Assembly (NCBI GenBank): GCA_015698045.1
Contig: BLAL01000239.1
Location: 248,001-312,000, forward strand
Origin: Rhizophagus clarus
Lineage: Eukaryota; Glomeromycota; Glomeromycetes; Glomerales; Glomeraceae
Direction of reading: 5' to 3'
DNA length: 64,000 nucleotides
The position numbers and the translations under genes are program-made. Numbering within the stretch: the first letter of the stretch is position 1; every line of letters begins with the position of its first letter. Of this stretch, positions 24,196-35,121 are shown one piece after another. The notes below the pieces were generated by a model that worked only from the letters and a program-made list of their open reading frames with translations, had not been told where the DNA came from and made no database searches.

Positions 24196-24905
24196 CTATA
24201 ATTTTATCTTAGCTTTAATCATCTTCAGAGCTAACCCGCTCTCTGCTATATATTTATCAATATAATTATTCAAACTTTCGTGTCCCAATGATCTGACTCG
24301 ATCTTATTAAAATATCCAGCAGTATAATGTCAGGTTCCTGATTCGTTATTTTTAGTCTTATCCCATTTAGCGTGAGTAAATAATGGTTTGTCTGGGTACC
24401 GTAAAGCCCACCTGGGATAATTGAATTGGAAAAGTAAAGTTAAGATGAGGAGAGGACCCCGAGCAATACTGAAATAGGTAACAGAAAATAATGCGTAGAA
24501 TAGGCCAAAATAATTATGAAAATATTTCCTTATTTAGATAAATTTTGATAACGTTGGTCAGAAATATATTACTTTATTTAGTAACTGACTGACATTATCA
24601 TAATTCCGGCCCTGAAAAAATGCGTAGAGCTAATAGTAAATTTTTGCCAAAAATTTGTTACCTATTTATATATTGTTCGGGGTCCTATGAGGAGTGCTAG
24701 GAGATCGATCTAAGTTGTTACCTAAGGTATCATTGAAATCTCCAAGGACTATATGCAAATGTTCTGTTATTTTTATACTATGATAAATGATTCCTTAAAA
24801 TTAATGAAATATAGTATACAAAGTTGCTTTTTTATAAAAATTTGCCAACCTAGGAGGTATCGGATTCTTTATCAATATGGTTCCACAGATTATGACTTGA
24901 ATTGT
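24196..24905 (-). pseudogene. LINE-type apurinic endonuclease remnant
   Basis: On the minus strand, blocks appear in the order of the endonuclease/exonuclease/phosphatase domain of LINE retrotransposons. They are CGTILIKNPIPP near 24890, HIVLGDFNDTLGNNLDRSPS near 24770-24700 (GDFN signature), then, beyond an inserted MITE, WALRYPDKPLFTH near 24420, GYFNKIESDHWDTK (SDH motif) and a stop at 24196-24198. At least two frame changes and a stop occur. No reverse transcriptase region is found in the window, so this is a truncated, inactive copy. Confidence 0.6.
24453..24686. mobile_element. 234-bp MITE with 8-bp target duplication
   Basis: Left end AGGACCCCGAGCAATA and right end TATTGTTCGGGGTCCT are inverted copies with one mismatch. 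Similarity continues inward to a shared AATAGGTAACA. ATGAGGAG at 24445-24452 is repeated exactly at 24687-24694. The element has no coding capacity and splits the LINE endonuclease remnant. An 8-bp duplication fits hAT-like or P-like elements. Confidence 0.85.
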
Positions 24906-25569
24906 TTAACTTTTAATAAACTTTATTTGTAATAAAGAACTTAACTTTGTAACAAGTGTTTTATACTTTCTTATAACCAAATGAAAAAACTGTGTTCTCT
25001 AAAGAGTGCTTAAAGTGGGAGAGTATGTGGGAGGAAAAAAATAAAAACAAAAAAAGATTGAAAATGTTTATCTATGTGATCATCGCGTTCTGTATAATAT
25101 TTATTTATATTAAGTATTGTTGTGACGAATAAATAATCTCATTTTAGCATATTGTTCCTCATATTTTTATTGACATTTTTTTCTTCACAATCATATTTTC
25201 TACCACAATTAATTTTTTTCATTGATGATGTACAGCTATCTTTCTATTTAAATTTTTATAATAATATGTATGATTTATAAGATTATTACTCCTATTAATA
25301 AATCAACTCGAACTTCTGGAATTCTTTTGTTTGGGCTGCAATTATTTTGTATTATGAAAAACCGTGAATGTGGCAGAAATATTTTGAAACCAATTGAAAC
25401 AAGAAATACCAAACGTAAATTGGTTAATGAAACAAGTAATTCAAATCTTACTAAACGTGCTAAAAATTTTGCAACATTTTTACATAAGAAACTTTCAAGA
25501 TCAGGATTCAATAATACTAATTCAAATATTTCTGTCCGTGGTGTAATATATCCAAAGAGGAAGGGGTAA
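24906..25569 (+). other. spacer with a 99-codon frame at 25270-25569
   Basis: From 24906 to 25269 nothing is seen. The frame at 25270-25569 starts ATGATTTATAAG and is basic, with a bipartite Lys/Arg-rich middle (RNTKRKLVNE, TKRAKNF). It ends two bases before the conserved block of the next gene remnant. It could be the 5' part of that gene after decay, or chance. I do not recognise it. Confidence 0.3.
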
Positions 25570-26036
25570 TTTGAGAACTACATGGAAAATGACTAAAACA
25601 ATGGAGCAGTTAAATATCAATTACAAAATTTATCATGGTCACAATAAACCACTTCTTTTTAATATGATTCCTTTAGATCATTGGTTAGTAGATGAACTAC
25701 ATGTCATGTTAAGAATTACAGACTGTCTTTGGAATTTAATGCTGAATGAACCGAAGAAAACGGATTTATTTGATGATTTAACACGAAATGTAATAACAAA
25801 TGAAATGGATCATATTGACGTAAAATTCCAAATTTGGAAAGATAAAGAATCTGAAAATTGGAATTACACGTCACTTACAGGAGGAAGGTATTAAAGAAAT
25901 TTAATTTTGGATTACTTTTTCCACCCTTACGTGTAATTAAAATAAGTGAATTATGGAATAAGTTTTCTGGTCTTTATTATGCATTACGTAATGATAATAC
26001 TGATCCTGATGAGCTTGAAGAGCCTGCAAAAGAGTA

Positions 26037-28182
26037 CAGTCACCACTGGATATAACGAACCGGCAATTCCGAGAGGTTTGGTTCGGTATATGGTAAATTC
26101 GATATATAATATTTACATTATATACCAAACTGTTCGGTATATAAATTTTATCCAATAGTTTCAGCTGCACATGACCATTATATTTAATTATTATTAAAAT
26201 GCGCAATATTATTTTATTAAATTTTGATTATTTACTGGCTATTTATCATATTGAAAGTAATGAAGATCAACCTGTCTAAGATTTTTTACAACTAAAACTT
26301 TTACTTTTTATGTAATTTTCTTAAAACCTTTAACTCTTCATTCACATCACCAAATTCCGGTCCCTGTTCATATAAAAATTTCATAGTTTTATCTATAGCC
26401 TTTTCTGCATCTGTTGGACTTACTTTTTCCAATGTAGGCGTAAATTCAATCTCATCCGACATATCTTCCTCTTCTTTATTTGCATTTCGTATAGTATCAA
26501 CTATTTCAAAATCTGTGAGTCCTCCTTCCGGCATCTCATCCTCAATATGAAGGTATTCATACACACTAAGATCACTTTTTGGAAGCTGGGAAATTAACGC
26601 TTTGATTTCATCAATATCCATATCAAAACTATGAAAAATAGTAGTTAATGTTAATTTTTAAAAAATTATATTATATAATTTATATACCTATCATCAGAAA
26701 ATACTGAATCATCATCAGGAATTTCTCCAGTTTCATTAATACTTGGCAGAAGAATACCCGTTTTCTTCCAACAGTTTGAAATTGTCTGAGGAGATACCAT
26801 TGACCATGCTTCAGCCGCATTTTGTAAAGCATCATAAATGGTATAATCTGCAAGCTCTTCCACAATACCGTCCTGCACATCATCATATGCATCAATCCTA
26901 TTCTGAATAAAAAGGCGTTTGTTATGGCACTTAAATGAATGAATAATTCCCGCATCACAAGGCTGAAGTTTAGTGGTAGTATTTGGTGGAAGGAATTTCA
27001 CATCTATACTATCCAACTTTTCTTGAGTTTCATCTAAAATGAGATGCACTGGCGCATTATCAATTAAAAAAATTATTTTTCGTCTTTTTCGTCTCATTAT
27101 TTCATTGAGCTTAAGAAGAATTACATTAAAAATGCTAACTTGCATCCATGCTTTTTTGTTCCAAGAATAATAAACTGGAAGGTTTTTATAATTAATATTT
27201 TTCATGATACGAGGAGTTTTATATTTGTGTATAAATGTTAGTGTCATTTTCTCACTGCCGGTTGCATTTGTTGCACAAAATATTATAATACGGGACTTCT
27301 CTTTTTTATGCCCTGATAGAGAATTACGTGCCAAAACTCTAGAGGGTTCCATCTTCCAAAATAAGCCAGTTTTGTCGCCATTCCAAATGTCTTCAGGGTT
27401 GTAAAGTGCAAGGAGCTGTTGTAAAGCAAGGCGATCGCTTTCTATTGATTCAGCCGAAGGGGTGCTTTCAGCTTCACCTTACTTTTTAAACTGACGCAAA
27501 CCATGCCGTTTTTTAAATCCACCTAACCAACCCTTTGAATGATGAAAATCTTCTATAGAAAACTGTTCGGCAAAATAGGTTGCCTTTACCTTTAAGATAT
27601 TACCATCAATATCTTGCTTTGTATTAAGCGCGTTATCAATCCATAAACCAAGTGCATCTTCAAGTTGAGGCCATTTTGGTCCGCGAAATTTTTTAATATT
27701 TTCTTGGCTTTCTGTAATCGTAAGCCAACAGTCACTTTCTCTTAAAATATTGGTAATTGTAGACTTCCCAACATTATATTTTTGTGCAAGTCTACATTTT
27801 GGTGTGCTGGGTCTTTCTCCTTCATTTCACAAATTTCGCGCTTTTGTTTAGCAGAAAGACTAACTCTTTTTCTCTTTGACAGCATTTTCAGAACTTTTTT
27901 ATCCGAAACAGACTAACGGAAATTGGAAAAAGTAATTACGCGATAATGATGACGCGTTCATTTTTATATTAGCCATATAAGTCACGTGACAGTTTGGTAT
28001 ACTTAATATGTAGCCAATATATTTGGGCTAGTTAAAATGAGTTCGGATGCGGTATATAGTAATTTATTATGAGATTTTGTTATATCCAGTGTAATTTACT
28101 ATAAAAAAATCGGTTCTGTAAAACCTGATTCAGTATAACAAGTTTTCGGTACAAACAGGTTCGTTATAACCAGTGGTGACTG
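26037..28182 (-). mobile_element. complete pogo/Tigger-type DNA transposon, 2146 bp
   Basis: The left end is CAGTCACCACTGGATATAAC and the right end, reversed, is CAGTCACCACTGGTTATAAC. The 25-bp inverted ends differ at one base. The target TA is duplicated at 26035-26036 and 28183-28184. The single gene inside (minus strand) encodes a CENP-B/Tigger-like transposase. Ends beginning CAGT, a TA target and a DDE_1-type catalytic domain identify the pogo/Tigger group of the Tc1/mariner superfamily. It is inserted into the coding region of the family gene 25571-28551. Confidence 0.9.
26301..27886 (-). pseudogene. pogo/Tigger transposase, two exons, frameshift and stop
   Basis: The start MLSKRKRVSLSAKQKREI (27886) is a CENP-B-type helix-turn-helix. 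A 1-nt loss shifts the frame before KCRLAQKYNVGKSTITNIL. A second DNA-binding block follows (PKWPQLEDALGLWIDNAL, GWLGGFKKRHGLRQFKK), then an in-frame TAA near 27480. The catalytic domain keeps Asp in NGDKTGLFWK, in FLIDNAPVH and in LQPCDAGIIHSFK. A 57-nt GT-AG intron (26685-26629) separates the last exon, FDMDIDEIKALI to the stop at 26301, an acidic Glu-rich tail. All three catalytic acids remain, but the frameshift and stop would prevent a full-length product. Confidence 0.82.
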
Positions 28183-28601
28183 TAGTTAGACATTTTTTTA
28201 ACACCTTCAAGAGGTAATTGGCAAGCTGGTGAAAAGGTTGTTGCAGGTTTATACCTTCCTAGTGATATTACGCCATACATTCATGTTTTAGTTTATCATA
28301 TTGGAGATATGATAAGAAATCATAAAAACTGGAGGTTAAAATTTTTTTCTTGTGTTACGGTTGAAAAAAAGAACCATCAACAAGTATCATATTTCTTTCG
28401 CAAAATATTAAAGGATGGTGGTAAATGTATAAATGGAAATTCATCAATTAGAGAATTACTTTATTATGAAAACAGAATACTTTACTTTGCATATAATAAT
28501 GATAGATTACCACATTCTTTTTCTAAATCCCAAAAAATTAATATTCAATAAAATTTAGTATCTAAGGTTTATTATAAATTATAAAAATATTTATGATATT
28601 A

Positions 28602-28781
28602 CCGTATTTTTCCAATATTAGTCACCCCCCGAAATTAAGCACCACCCCAAACTTTTCAAGTTTTGTTAAAAAAAATCATATATGAAATACTAATAAAAAA
28701 ACTTCCAAAATTAAACACCCCCCCAAACTTTTCGCTCAAAATCCTTGCAAAAAAGGGGGGCTTAATTTTGGAAACATACGG
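28602..28781. mobile_element. 180-bp MITE with TA target site
   Basis: The left end is CCGTATTTTTCCAA, leading into ATTAGTCACCCCCC. The right end, reversed, is CCGTATGTTTCCAAAATTAA, leading into GCCCCCC. TA flanks both ends (28600-28601, 28782-28783). The centre has two more copies of a CACCCC/AAACTTTTC stretch. It is non-coding and typical of a Tc1/mariner-related MITE. Confidence 0.75.
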
Positions 28782-29054
28782 TATTTGTATAATAGCAATT
28801 TATTTATTTTTTTGAATATTTACTAATGTTCTTCTCTTTTGTAGATTTTGGCCGATATTTTAGAATTAGAATTATTATTATTATTAAAAAAATCAATGAT
28901 AAGTATTGTGATATTAATTGAAATATTATCAAGTTTCGAAACTAGAAAATAATTAGTGATCACTATTATTATTTGACTATTCGCTATAATGGTACCATGT
29001 ACTCTTTAAAAAACTATACTAACTTGATACATAATGGTCGACAAAACAATAAAA

Positions 29055-29758
29055 TTATAAAGGATCTAAAAATTCCGCAGCTCTGGGATCACTAAGTAAA
29101 TAAAACTTTTGAGCAGTAGCATGAGCTGTTACTATGCTTCGTGTGTCTTCGCCTGCATTAAAACAGTATTTAATCGTTTCCCCCTCATTATATCCCGGAA
29201 TAATGGCGTAGTAATTGTTACTATCACTGTAATTTTCTTTAAGAAGATTACCTTTATAATATGCAACCAGCTTATTTACCTGTATCGGTAGGTTATTATT
29301 ATCATATACTATAAATGCAATCTCTATTTCTACTGGTGTTGGACCAGAAGCGTAGCCAGCATTATACGAACAGGTATCGGCTTCGGGGTCATCATGATTA
29401 TCCCATACTCTAATTTTGTCGCCATTAATACATTGTGAATGTGGAATCAGTTCTTGGTTGGGATCTGGTGATGGAACATAAAATTGAATACAAGTTTCGA
29501 GTGGTTGACATGGATAAGAAATAAACTTAGTATCAGGTGGATTTGCATTAGTATTGCAAGTTGTATGAATTGAGTGTATTGACTCGCACACAGATTCAAC
29601 GTAAACAAGGTGATTCTCAGGAAAAAGGGGAGTTGTGATTCTCTTTTGTAAGTGATTCAATGGAATCATACTAGTCTCGTTATTTAGGGGTGCTCCTAAA
29701 ACTAGTATACCAAAAAAACTGTGTATAATTTACACAACTGAGCAAATAATATCCTCAT
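29055..29758 (-). CDS. probable secreted Cys-containing protein, 5' frame uncertain
   Basis: An intact 204-codon frame runs from ATG 29669 to TAA 29055. It has seven Cys, mostly in the first 120 residues (ESVCES, TTCNTN, YPCQP, ETCIQF, SQCING, DTCSYN, KYCFN), and no membrane segment. A better start may be ATG 29758: MRILFAQLCKLYT followed by a hydrophobic stretch (FFGILVLGAP) would form a signal peptide. The two frames are joined only if the T7 run at 29712-29718 (plus-strand A7) had one more base, or by a small intron. Proteins secreted by AM fungi often have this look. I do not recognise a domain. Neighbours are a MITE and repeats, so no operon-like context helps. Confidence 0.6.
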
Positions 29759-29759
29759 T

Positions 29760-31150
29760 TTTTTTTTCTGGATGGACGCAAAAGACAAAGGTAAAAGTGT
29801 CCTAAATTTCTTGTAACAATACTTTTTATCCAGAATTTTTATGCTCGGAATAATTTGTGGCTATTTATTACATTTTACTGAGCTATGACTGTATAAATTT
29901 ATTTCCTTTATTTCTTTCTTTCGTTAATAAAGTTAATTTCTTTCACATCTCCAATTTCCTTAATTGACAAACGGCCGACGCCATTTCTTTATTTGACGTT
30001 TCACCGAGTATTAAATAACATGAATATAATATCAATTAAATTGCTCCTTTATTATCTTCATCCGATCTTCCTTTAACATATGTGAAAAAATTATATATCT
30101 ATTATAGAAAGTTCATAATTGAATGTATTACGAAAATCGGTCTTTCTAATAAATTAATAGAGAAAATTCATTTGCATATCTTGCTATAATGATAACGTTC
30201 AAGGGGGATCTCCCCAAAATCCTGACAACTATAATATCGATAGTCTATAACCCCGACACCAGAATCCCGGTAAACCAAAATCCCGGTTGAATCAAAATCT
30301 TGACAGTAATAAAATCCCGACAGTTAAAATCTTGACAGCTAAAATCCTGACAAGAAATAATCACTAGTTTAGAAAATTTATTTTTTATGAGCGAGGTGTA
30401 TATTAGATAAGGGGATCCTTAAACTGTATGAAGAAAAGTTTAAACCTGGTTATTTCTTAAATATAATTCGCATATAGCACAATCCGCACCATACAATACT
30501 TCGGCATAGTCGCGCAATGTTGATTTGTTATATTTACTAATAATTGAACTTTTATCTTAGATATAAATAGGATATTGTTTCTTTTTAATTTATAAATAGT
30601 TGTAAACCTATTTAATTCTTAATTCTTCATTTAAAAAGAAATAAAGAAATGGTTTAATTGCTTACTTTATAAAATGTTAAATACCATTAGTTCTACTGAA
30701 TGTTCTTATGTGAAGGCCTCACAAAATATTGCCACTTGACTCTTGTTATGCAACCAATTAACAACACTAGTCGCTATTGTCTTGTATCATAATGGTACAG
30801 TACTAACACACATAATTAATAGTTATTTTGCGACCTTGAATTATTTCGATGCAACATGAAAGGGTATTCGGCATCATTGTTGGACTGTTAAAGGAACGAC
30901 GTGTTAGTGTAGATAGCTCTCCAGCTAGCAAGAAGACTAGTCGTCTAAAAAAAAAATAGAAATGTAAATAAAAGCTTGTTTTTTTATAAATACTCTGAGA
31001 ATTCGTTGAAAAATCAAAAAAAAAACCTATTTTTCGTGTACTGATAGATTAATATTTTTTCTAAAGTATTTCGGTCACAACAAGTTATCTATAGTCAATA
31101 TATACCATAGACTTGCATTTTTCTCTTTCTAAATTTTCTTAAAAACTACG
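29760..31150. other. intergenic, no gene
   Basis: Apart from the short repeat at 30218-30354, nothing is recognised on either strand. Confidence 0.4.
30218..30354. repeat. imperfect 13-16 bp tandem repeat (AAAATCCCGACAG)
   Basis: About nine copies of a word like AAAATCCCGACAGCT are lined up, with variants AATCCTGAC, AACCCCGACA and AAATCTTGACAG. No coding role is visible. Confidence 0.65.
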
Positions 31151-31160
31151 TTTACAGAAT

Positions 31161-31379
31161 ATGATGACAGCATCATTAAACTGTTTAATACTAGGGCAAG
31201 ATCCTACTGAAATTTTCAGTTCACCTCTTGGCGAAAGTTTTCCTTTACATAATTATCAAATCAAAATACGTTTCACATCTCGTGTATTTGTGACTCATAC
31301 AGTAAATAATAAAAAGGACCAAAAATTTCAAAAATTTTTCAACATGAAAAAACAAAAATCTACTTTTTTTTTCAAATAG
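31161..31379 (+). pseudogene. Crinkler-type N-terminal header fragment
   Basis: The frame starts MMTASLNCLILGQDPTEIF, close to the ubiquitin-like N-terminal header of Crinkler-RHS-type proteins of AM fungi (LNCL-(V/I)-LG-x-D-P). It follows an ACAG acceptor-like site. Downstream the frame becomes AT-driven (KQKSTFFFK) and ends, and no NTPase or nuclease part follows. This is probably a truncated copy. The call relies on the first 20 residues. Confidence 0.45.
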
Positions 31380-31609
31380 GTATTTCTATTTTTTTCATTT
31401 TTTTTTCTTCATTATTTTATTTCTTTTATTTTAAATTTTTCCTTTATTATTATTATTATTTTTTTTTTATCTTTATTTTCTAATTTAATTTATTTTTTTT
31501 CTCGGTTTTTTTTTTGTTCTTCTTTCAGTATGATAAAAACTCCGGTACTGACTGTTTTTTCATTTGTAGGATGACAAAACATAGCAAAGCTCATGTAAAA
31601 ACCGCAAAT

Positions 31610-31775
31610 CATTTATGTCTAAGGTCAATCATAAACATAAGGCACGAGCACGGGCTAGGGCTGTAAAGCGTGAAACAGATAGGAATACCTCCTTCTAGTC
31701 GTAATCAGGCTGAGTACGATCAGTCATTCCTGAAGGCTAGGATGACTATACTGATTAATAAAAATTTTTTAAATG
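31610..31775 (+). pseudogene. small basic coding remnant
   Basis: One frame reads MSKVNHKHKARARARAVKRE and then, after a +1 shift, GIPPSSRNQAEYDQSFLKAR. The two halves together look like a basic, probably coiled-coil protein interrupted by a frameshift and TAG. I recall similar Arg/Ala-rich words in repetitive AM-fungal genes but cannot name the family. Confidence 0.35.
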
Positions 31776-31779
31776 TTTT

Positions 31780-32600
31780 CTTCTAAGCTGAGTGAAACTG
31801 TGATTTTTGTATAGTTTATATATCACATTATGGGAGTTTAAAATTTCTATATGACATTAAATTTAAACAATGTAGGATTTTATTGAATTTAAATGAGAAA
31901 AAAAAAAGAAATGAAAAAATTACAAAGAACAACGCAATACAAATTTATTTAGTATCATAATAAATAAATTTTTTTTTATCTGTTATATTTAATTTTTATT
32001 CTTTAAATGTCTTTGCCGATAGAATAAGTATTTAAATTTTAGAATCAACAAAAATTTTTAAAGTAAAGCTGGATAACAATGCATGGATTAGTAGTCTATC
32101 ATTAATTCGTGAATCGCTACAATATATTTAGTAGGTCGTGCTATTAATTTCTCATTAATGGTGTCATAATGTCGATTAGAGTAAACCACCTATCTCACTA
32201 AATACATAATTAAGATTGATATAGAATTTATGAATAATACACTTTCGTGTAATCATTATATACTAAAAGTGACTGGAATACGACAAGTTCCGATAATCAT
32301 CTATAAAATATGGTGTCAGTGAGAAAATTTGTAGAATTCTTATTAAGAGACAATTTCTCAGAAAACATTATAATCATAAATGTTTTTAATGAGTCACAGA
32401 GTTACAGATTCATTAATCTTATGTTAAAATGTTATCTAAAAATTAATCGAAAACTTTTTTTTTTTAAGGCCGAAACGAAAAGTGTAAGTTCTGTTCTGGA
32501 CCTGTTTTAACATTAACGGTAACTCAAATTACATATAGTCAATAACATGTATAAACTGCTATAAAATGCGAATATGTAGCATTTGTATAACAGCTGAGTG
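31780..32600. other. intergenic, no gene
   Basis: AT-rich. The word ATGAGTCACAGAGTTACAGA near 32389 matches the inverted end of the element at 9203-9466. A 66-codon frame at 32310-32510 has no family character. Confidence 0.4.
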
Positions 32601-32639
32601 GATTAATATACCTCGTCATCACATTATATATATATATCA

Positions 32640-32790
32640 AGTGAATGCATTAAATATTGAGCAATATTTATATAATGTGAGTTTATTCATTGTCATATTA
32701 TCAAGACTGTTAGACTAGTAAAAACTGAATCATTTTGCCATACATGATGCTATTTCTGATTAAAATCATATCAGTATGATAAGTTAAATT
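32640..32790 (+). repeat. dispersed repeat, inverted partner at 41590-41740
   Basis: The segment containing CAAGACTGTTAGACTAGTAA and AACTGAATCATTTTGCC is matched, in reverse orientation, by 41590-41740 (TTAGCAAAATGATTCAGTTT and TCTAACAGTCTTG). One copy lies upstream of each bromodomain gene but in opposite directions, so it is not simply part of the segmental duplication. Confidence 0.55.
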
Positions 32791-33190
32791 AAATATAAAT
32801 ATATATATATATATTTCAAAATGTAAAGCAATATCTTATTTAATGCGATTCTATTCTTGTCATATTGATACATGATATTATCTGATATGGTTCAGCTTTT
32901 ATCAGTATGACCAATTTGACAAAATTGGTTAGATATATTGATGAAATAGTTGATTTTGTCATAGTTAATCAAGATTACTATAAAACACCTATTAATTTGC
33001 CTCAAACATCTCATCTTTAGTAATATTGCTACAGCTATGTTAGTATTCTGAGTCATAATATCTCAACAAGATTTTTTTTATTTAAAGTCTCTTCCAAGCT
33101 CAACCACTGTGTATAATTTCTTTCTGTTCAATTGTATTACAATCTTATTATTTATATAACTGTTAAGCTAATATATCAAGAAAAAACAAC

Positions 33191-35121
33191 ATGAATTCAT
33201 CTGAGGAATACCCTGGACAAAATAGTAAGTCAAAATACAACCTTTATTTTGGCTTAAGTCTTTATTTTTACTTGTAAATTTAACAACTAACTAATTTTTC
33301 ACCTTCTAGTTCTTATCTCTTATTTAAAAAAGCAAAATAAGCAACCATCATTTTATGGGTTTTTGATCAGTCATCGTGATGTTATTTTTGATTCAATCAC
33401 TACTACAAATTTGAAGGATCTTAATAATTTTTGGTTTTCTCGTTTTTTGCTTGGAGTAGAAAATTTCCCTGATTTAAAAACTAAGGTGCGTTTTTTTTAT
33501 TTTGCAAAGTAAGGTAACCCCTGAGCCGGTCATTGGCTGCCTTGGGGGAATTACTGGATTTGACAGCTTGGTAACCACCCCAATCTCTCAGTTCAGGTGC
33601 CTTTACTTTGTCGTTGATAAAGTCTGCTAATTCTGGAGGAGGAATTGGCTATGTACCTTCTTTAATCACTAAATAAAAAATGATGCACTACTAATAATTC
33701 TTCTTATAATAGATAATTAAAGAACAATTGCGCTATGCCAAACCATTGGAAATATTCTGGAAAGAAATTATTAAAAAATATAAAGAAAATCTAGAACCTA
33801 CCATTACTGACAAGATTCCTAATACCAAAGATTCTTCTAATACTGCTGATATTAATCTTATTACTAACTTTTGTTACAATATACTTCATGAACTTGAAAG
33901 TAAATCCAATATTAATTCATTTTATAAACTTACTGAAAAAACTAACAAAATTATAAAAGATCCAATGGATATATTTACTATAAGTTTAAAATTAGATAAT
34001 GATGAATATACAAATATTAAAGAATTTGAAAAAGATATGCAACTCATATTTCACAATTGCTATATATACAATGATACAGATAGTAAATTATATCATTTAG
34101 GAAAAGAAGTAGAATCAGTTTTTATTGAAATATGGGCTGAAAAAACTCAAAAAAAAGTATTAAAAAGAATGCAAAATAATGATATTGATTTACTTACTAA
34201 TAAAACTAAAGTTTTAGCTGAAAAAAATATAAATCAACAAAAAGTAGAATTAAAAAGAGTACATGATGATGATGTTGATTTATCCACTGGTAAGTTATAA
34301 TAGTTTAATTAATTATTATTTTATATTTATCATAATAATTTATATTTAATGATTATTTATTAGATCATGTGGCAAAGCAAATACGAATCTTAGAACAAAA
34401 TAAGGATGATTTAGTATTTAAAAATGTTATTAATAATGCTCTTTATGCTACTTTAGCATATAAAAATCTTGTTGCAGGCAACATTATACCTTTTATAAAA
34501 AATTTAAAGACATCTTTATTATCAAGATCACAGATGTCTTTATATTCTATGAATGAGCCTGTTCTCCAAGCAATTGTTGAAGGCCTTTTACCACAAAAAT
34601 ATCGAATACCAGAACTTTCTTTAGTAATGGATGGTAAAAAACAAAAAGGATCCGGTCGTTTTGGATATTTAGATATTTTTTTAGTAAAAGGTGCAGGTGA
34701 CTACAATATTAGTTTGGAATTAAAGTATGTTTCATTAGTTGGATTGATAAAAAAACAAAAAGATGAGTATGGTGCAAATGATTTGGAAGACTTAGATAAA
34801 ACTTTGGAAAAGGAAAATGAAGAACTTTTAATGAATAGACCATATTCATTTTGGTCCAAAGAACATAATAAAATGAACCAGATAACTATAAGTGAAACAT
34901 TAGAAAAAGGAATTAATCAATTAAGATCATATATGAACATAATTGCAAAGGGAAAACCCACGGATTATTATAGCTCAGGAATATTTGATAGGAGAGTTAA
35001 AATAACCAAATCAAATCCTAATGAGCTGAAAGGATTTGTTATTTTGGTGATTGGTTTTCGTCGTATATTATGGAGACCTGTTGGAGAAGTGACGTCTAAT
35101 TATTCATATAATAAGGTTTAA
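33191..35121 (+). CDS. bromodomain + PD-(D/E)XK nuclease-like protein, copy 1
   Basis: Four exons, 33191-33224, 33310-33485, 33713-34289 and 34364-35121, with GT-AG introns join into one open frame of about 514 residues. Residues about 120-215 form a bromodomain: KIIKDPMDIFTISLKLDN, then FHNCYIYNDTD, in which the Asn of YN (about residue 190) is the acetyl-lysine-binding Asn of the family. The WPF shelf of classical BET domains is not seen. A charged linker follows. The C-terminal half (about 265-514) has GYLDIFL (Asp about 366) and SLELKY (Glu 381, Lys 383), the D...ExK core of PD-(D/E)XK folds, and ends SNYSYNKV. Such C-termini occur in AM-fungal CR-type and AAA-ATPase-like proteins. Role unknown: it may bind acetylated chromatin and cut or bind nucleic acid. 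No signal peptide is visible. Confidence 0.8.
33481..33648 (-). other. antisense coding-like frame and hairpin within intron 2
   Basis: Intron 2 of copy 1 (33486-33712) is about three times longer than the other introns and GC-richer. Bases 33505-33610 can fold into a long hairpin: CAAAGTAAGGTA pairs with TGCCTTTACTTTG, CTGAG with CTCAG, and CTTGGGG with CCCCAA. On the minus strand a 55-codon frame is open from 33648 to TAG 33481. It starts after an ACATAG acceptor-like word and reads PIPPPELADFINDKVKAPEL and RDWGGYQAVKSS. In copy 2 (42162-42387) the same segment has one base fewer near 42205, which breaks that frame. I do not recognise the peptide. It may be a captured piece of another gene or an old element. 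Confidence 0.5.

Larger units (their letters stand above)
25571..28551 (+). pseudogene. recurrent AM-fungal family gene split by a transposon
   Basis: The first part (25571-26036) reads HNKPLLFNMIPLDHWLVDEL, HVMLRITD, then, after a frameshift near 25890, VLKKFNFGLLFPP and ISELWNKFSGLYYAL up to PAKE. A pogo-type element then intervenes. The second part (28185-28551) reads LDIFLTPSRGNWQAGEK, DITPYIHVLVYHIGDM, VEKKNHQQVSYFFRK and ends at TAA 28551. The DELHxMLRIT and VEKKNHQQVSxFFRKxLKDGG blocks mark a protein family repeated many times in AM fungi; its function is unknown to me. The same reading frame resumes right after the element. The join codon would be TAG, where family pattern suggests a Trp, so it may have been dead before the insertion. 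Confidence 0.6.

Noticed and set aside
26037..28182. Active pogo transposon
   Set aside because: Ends and catalytic acids are intact, but a 1-nt frameshift after the first helix-turn-helix and a TAA near 27480 prevent a full-length transposase.
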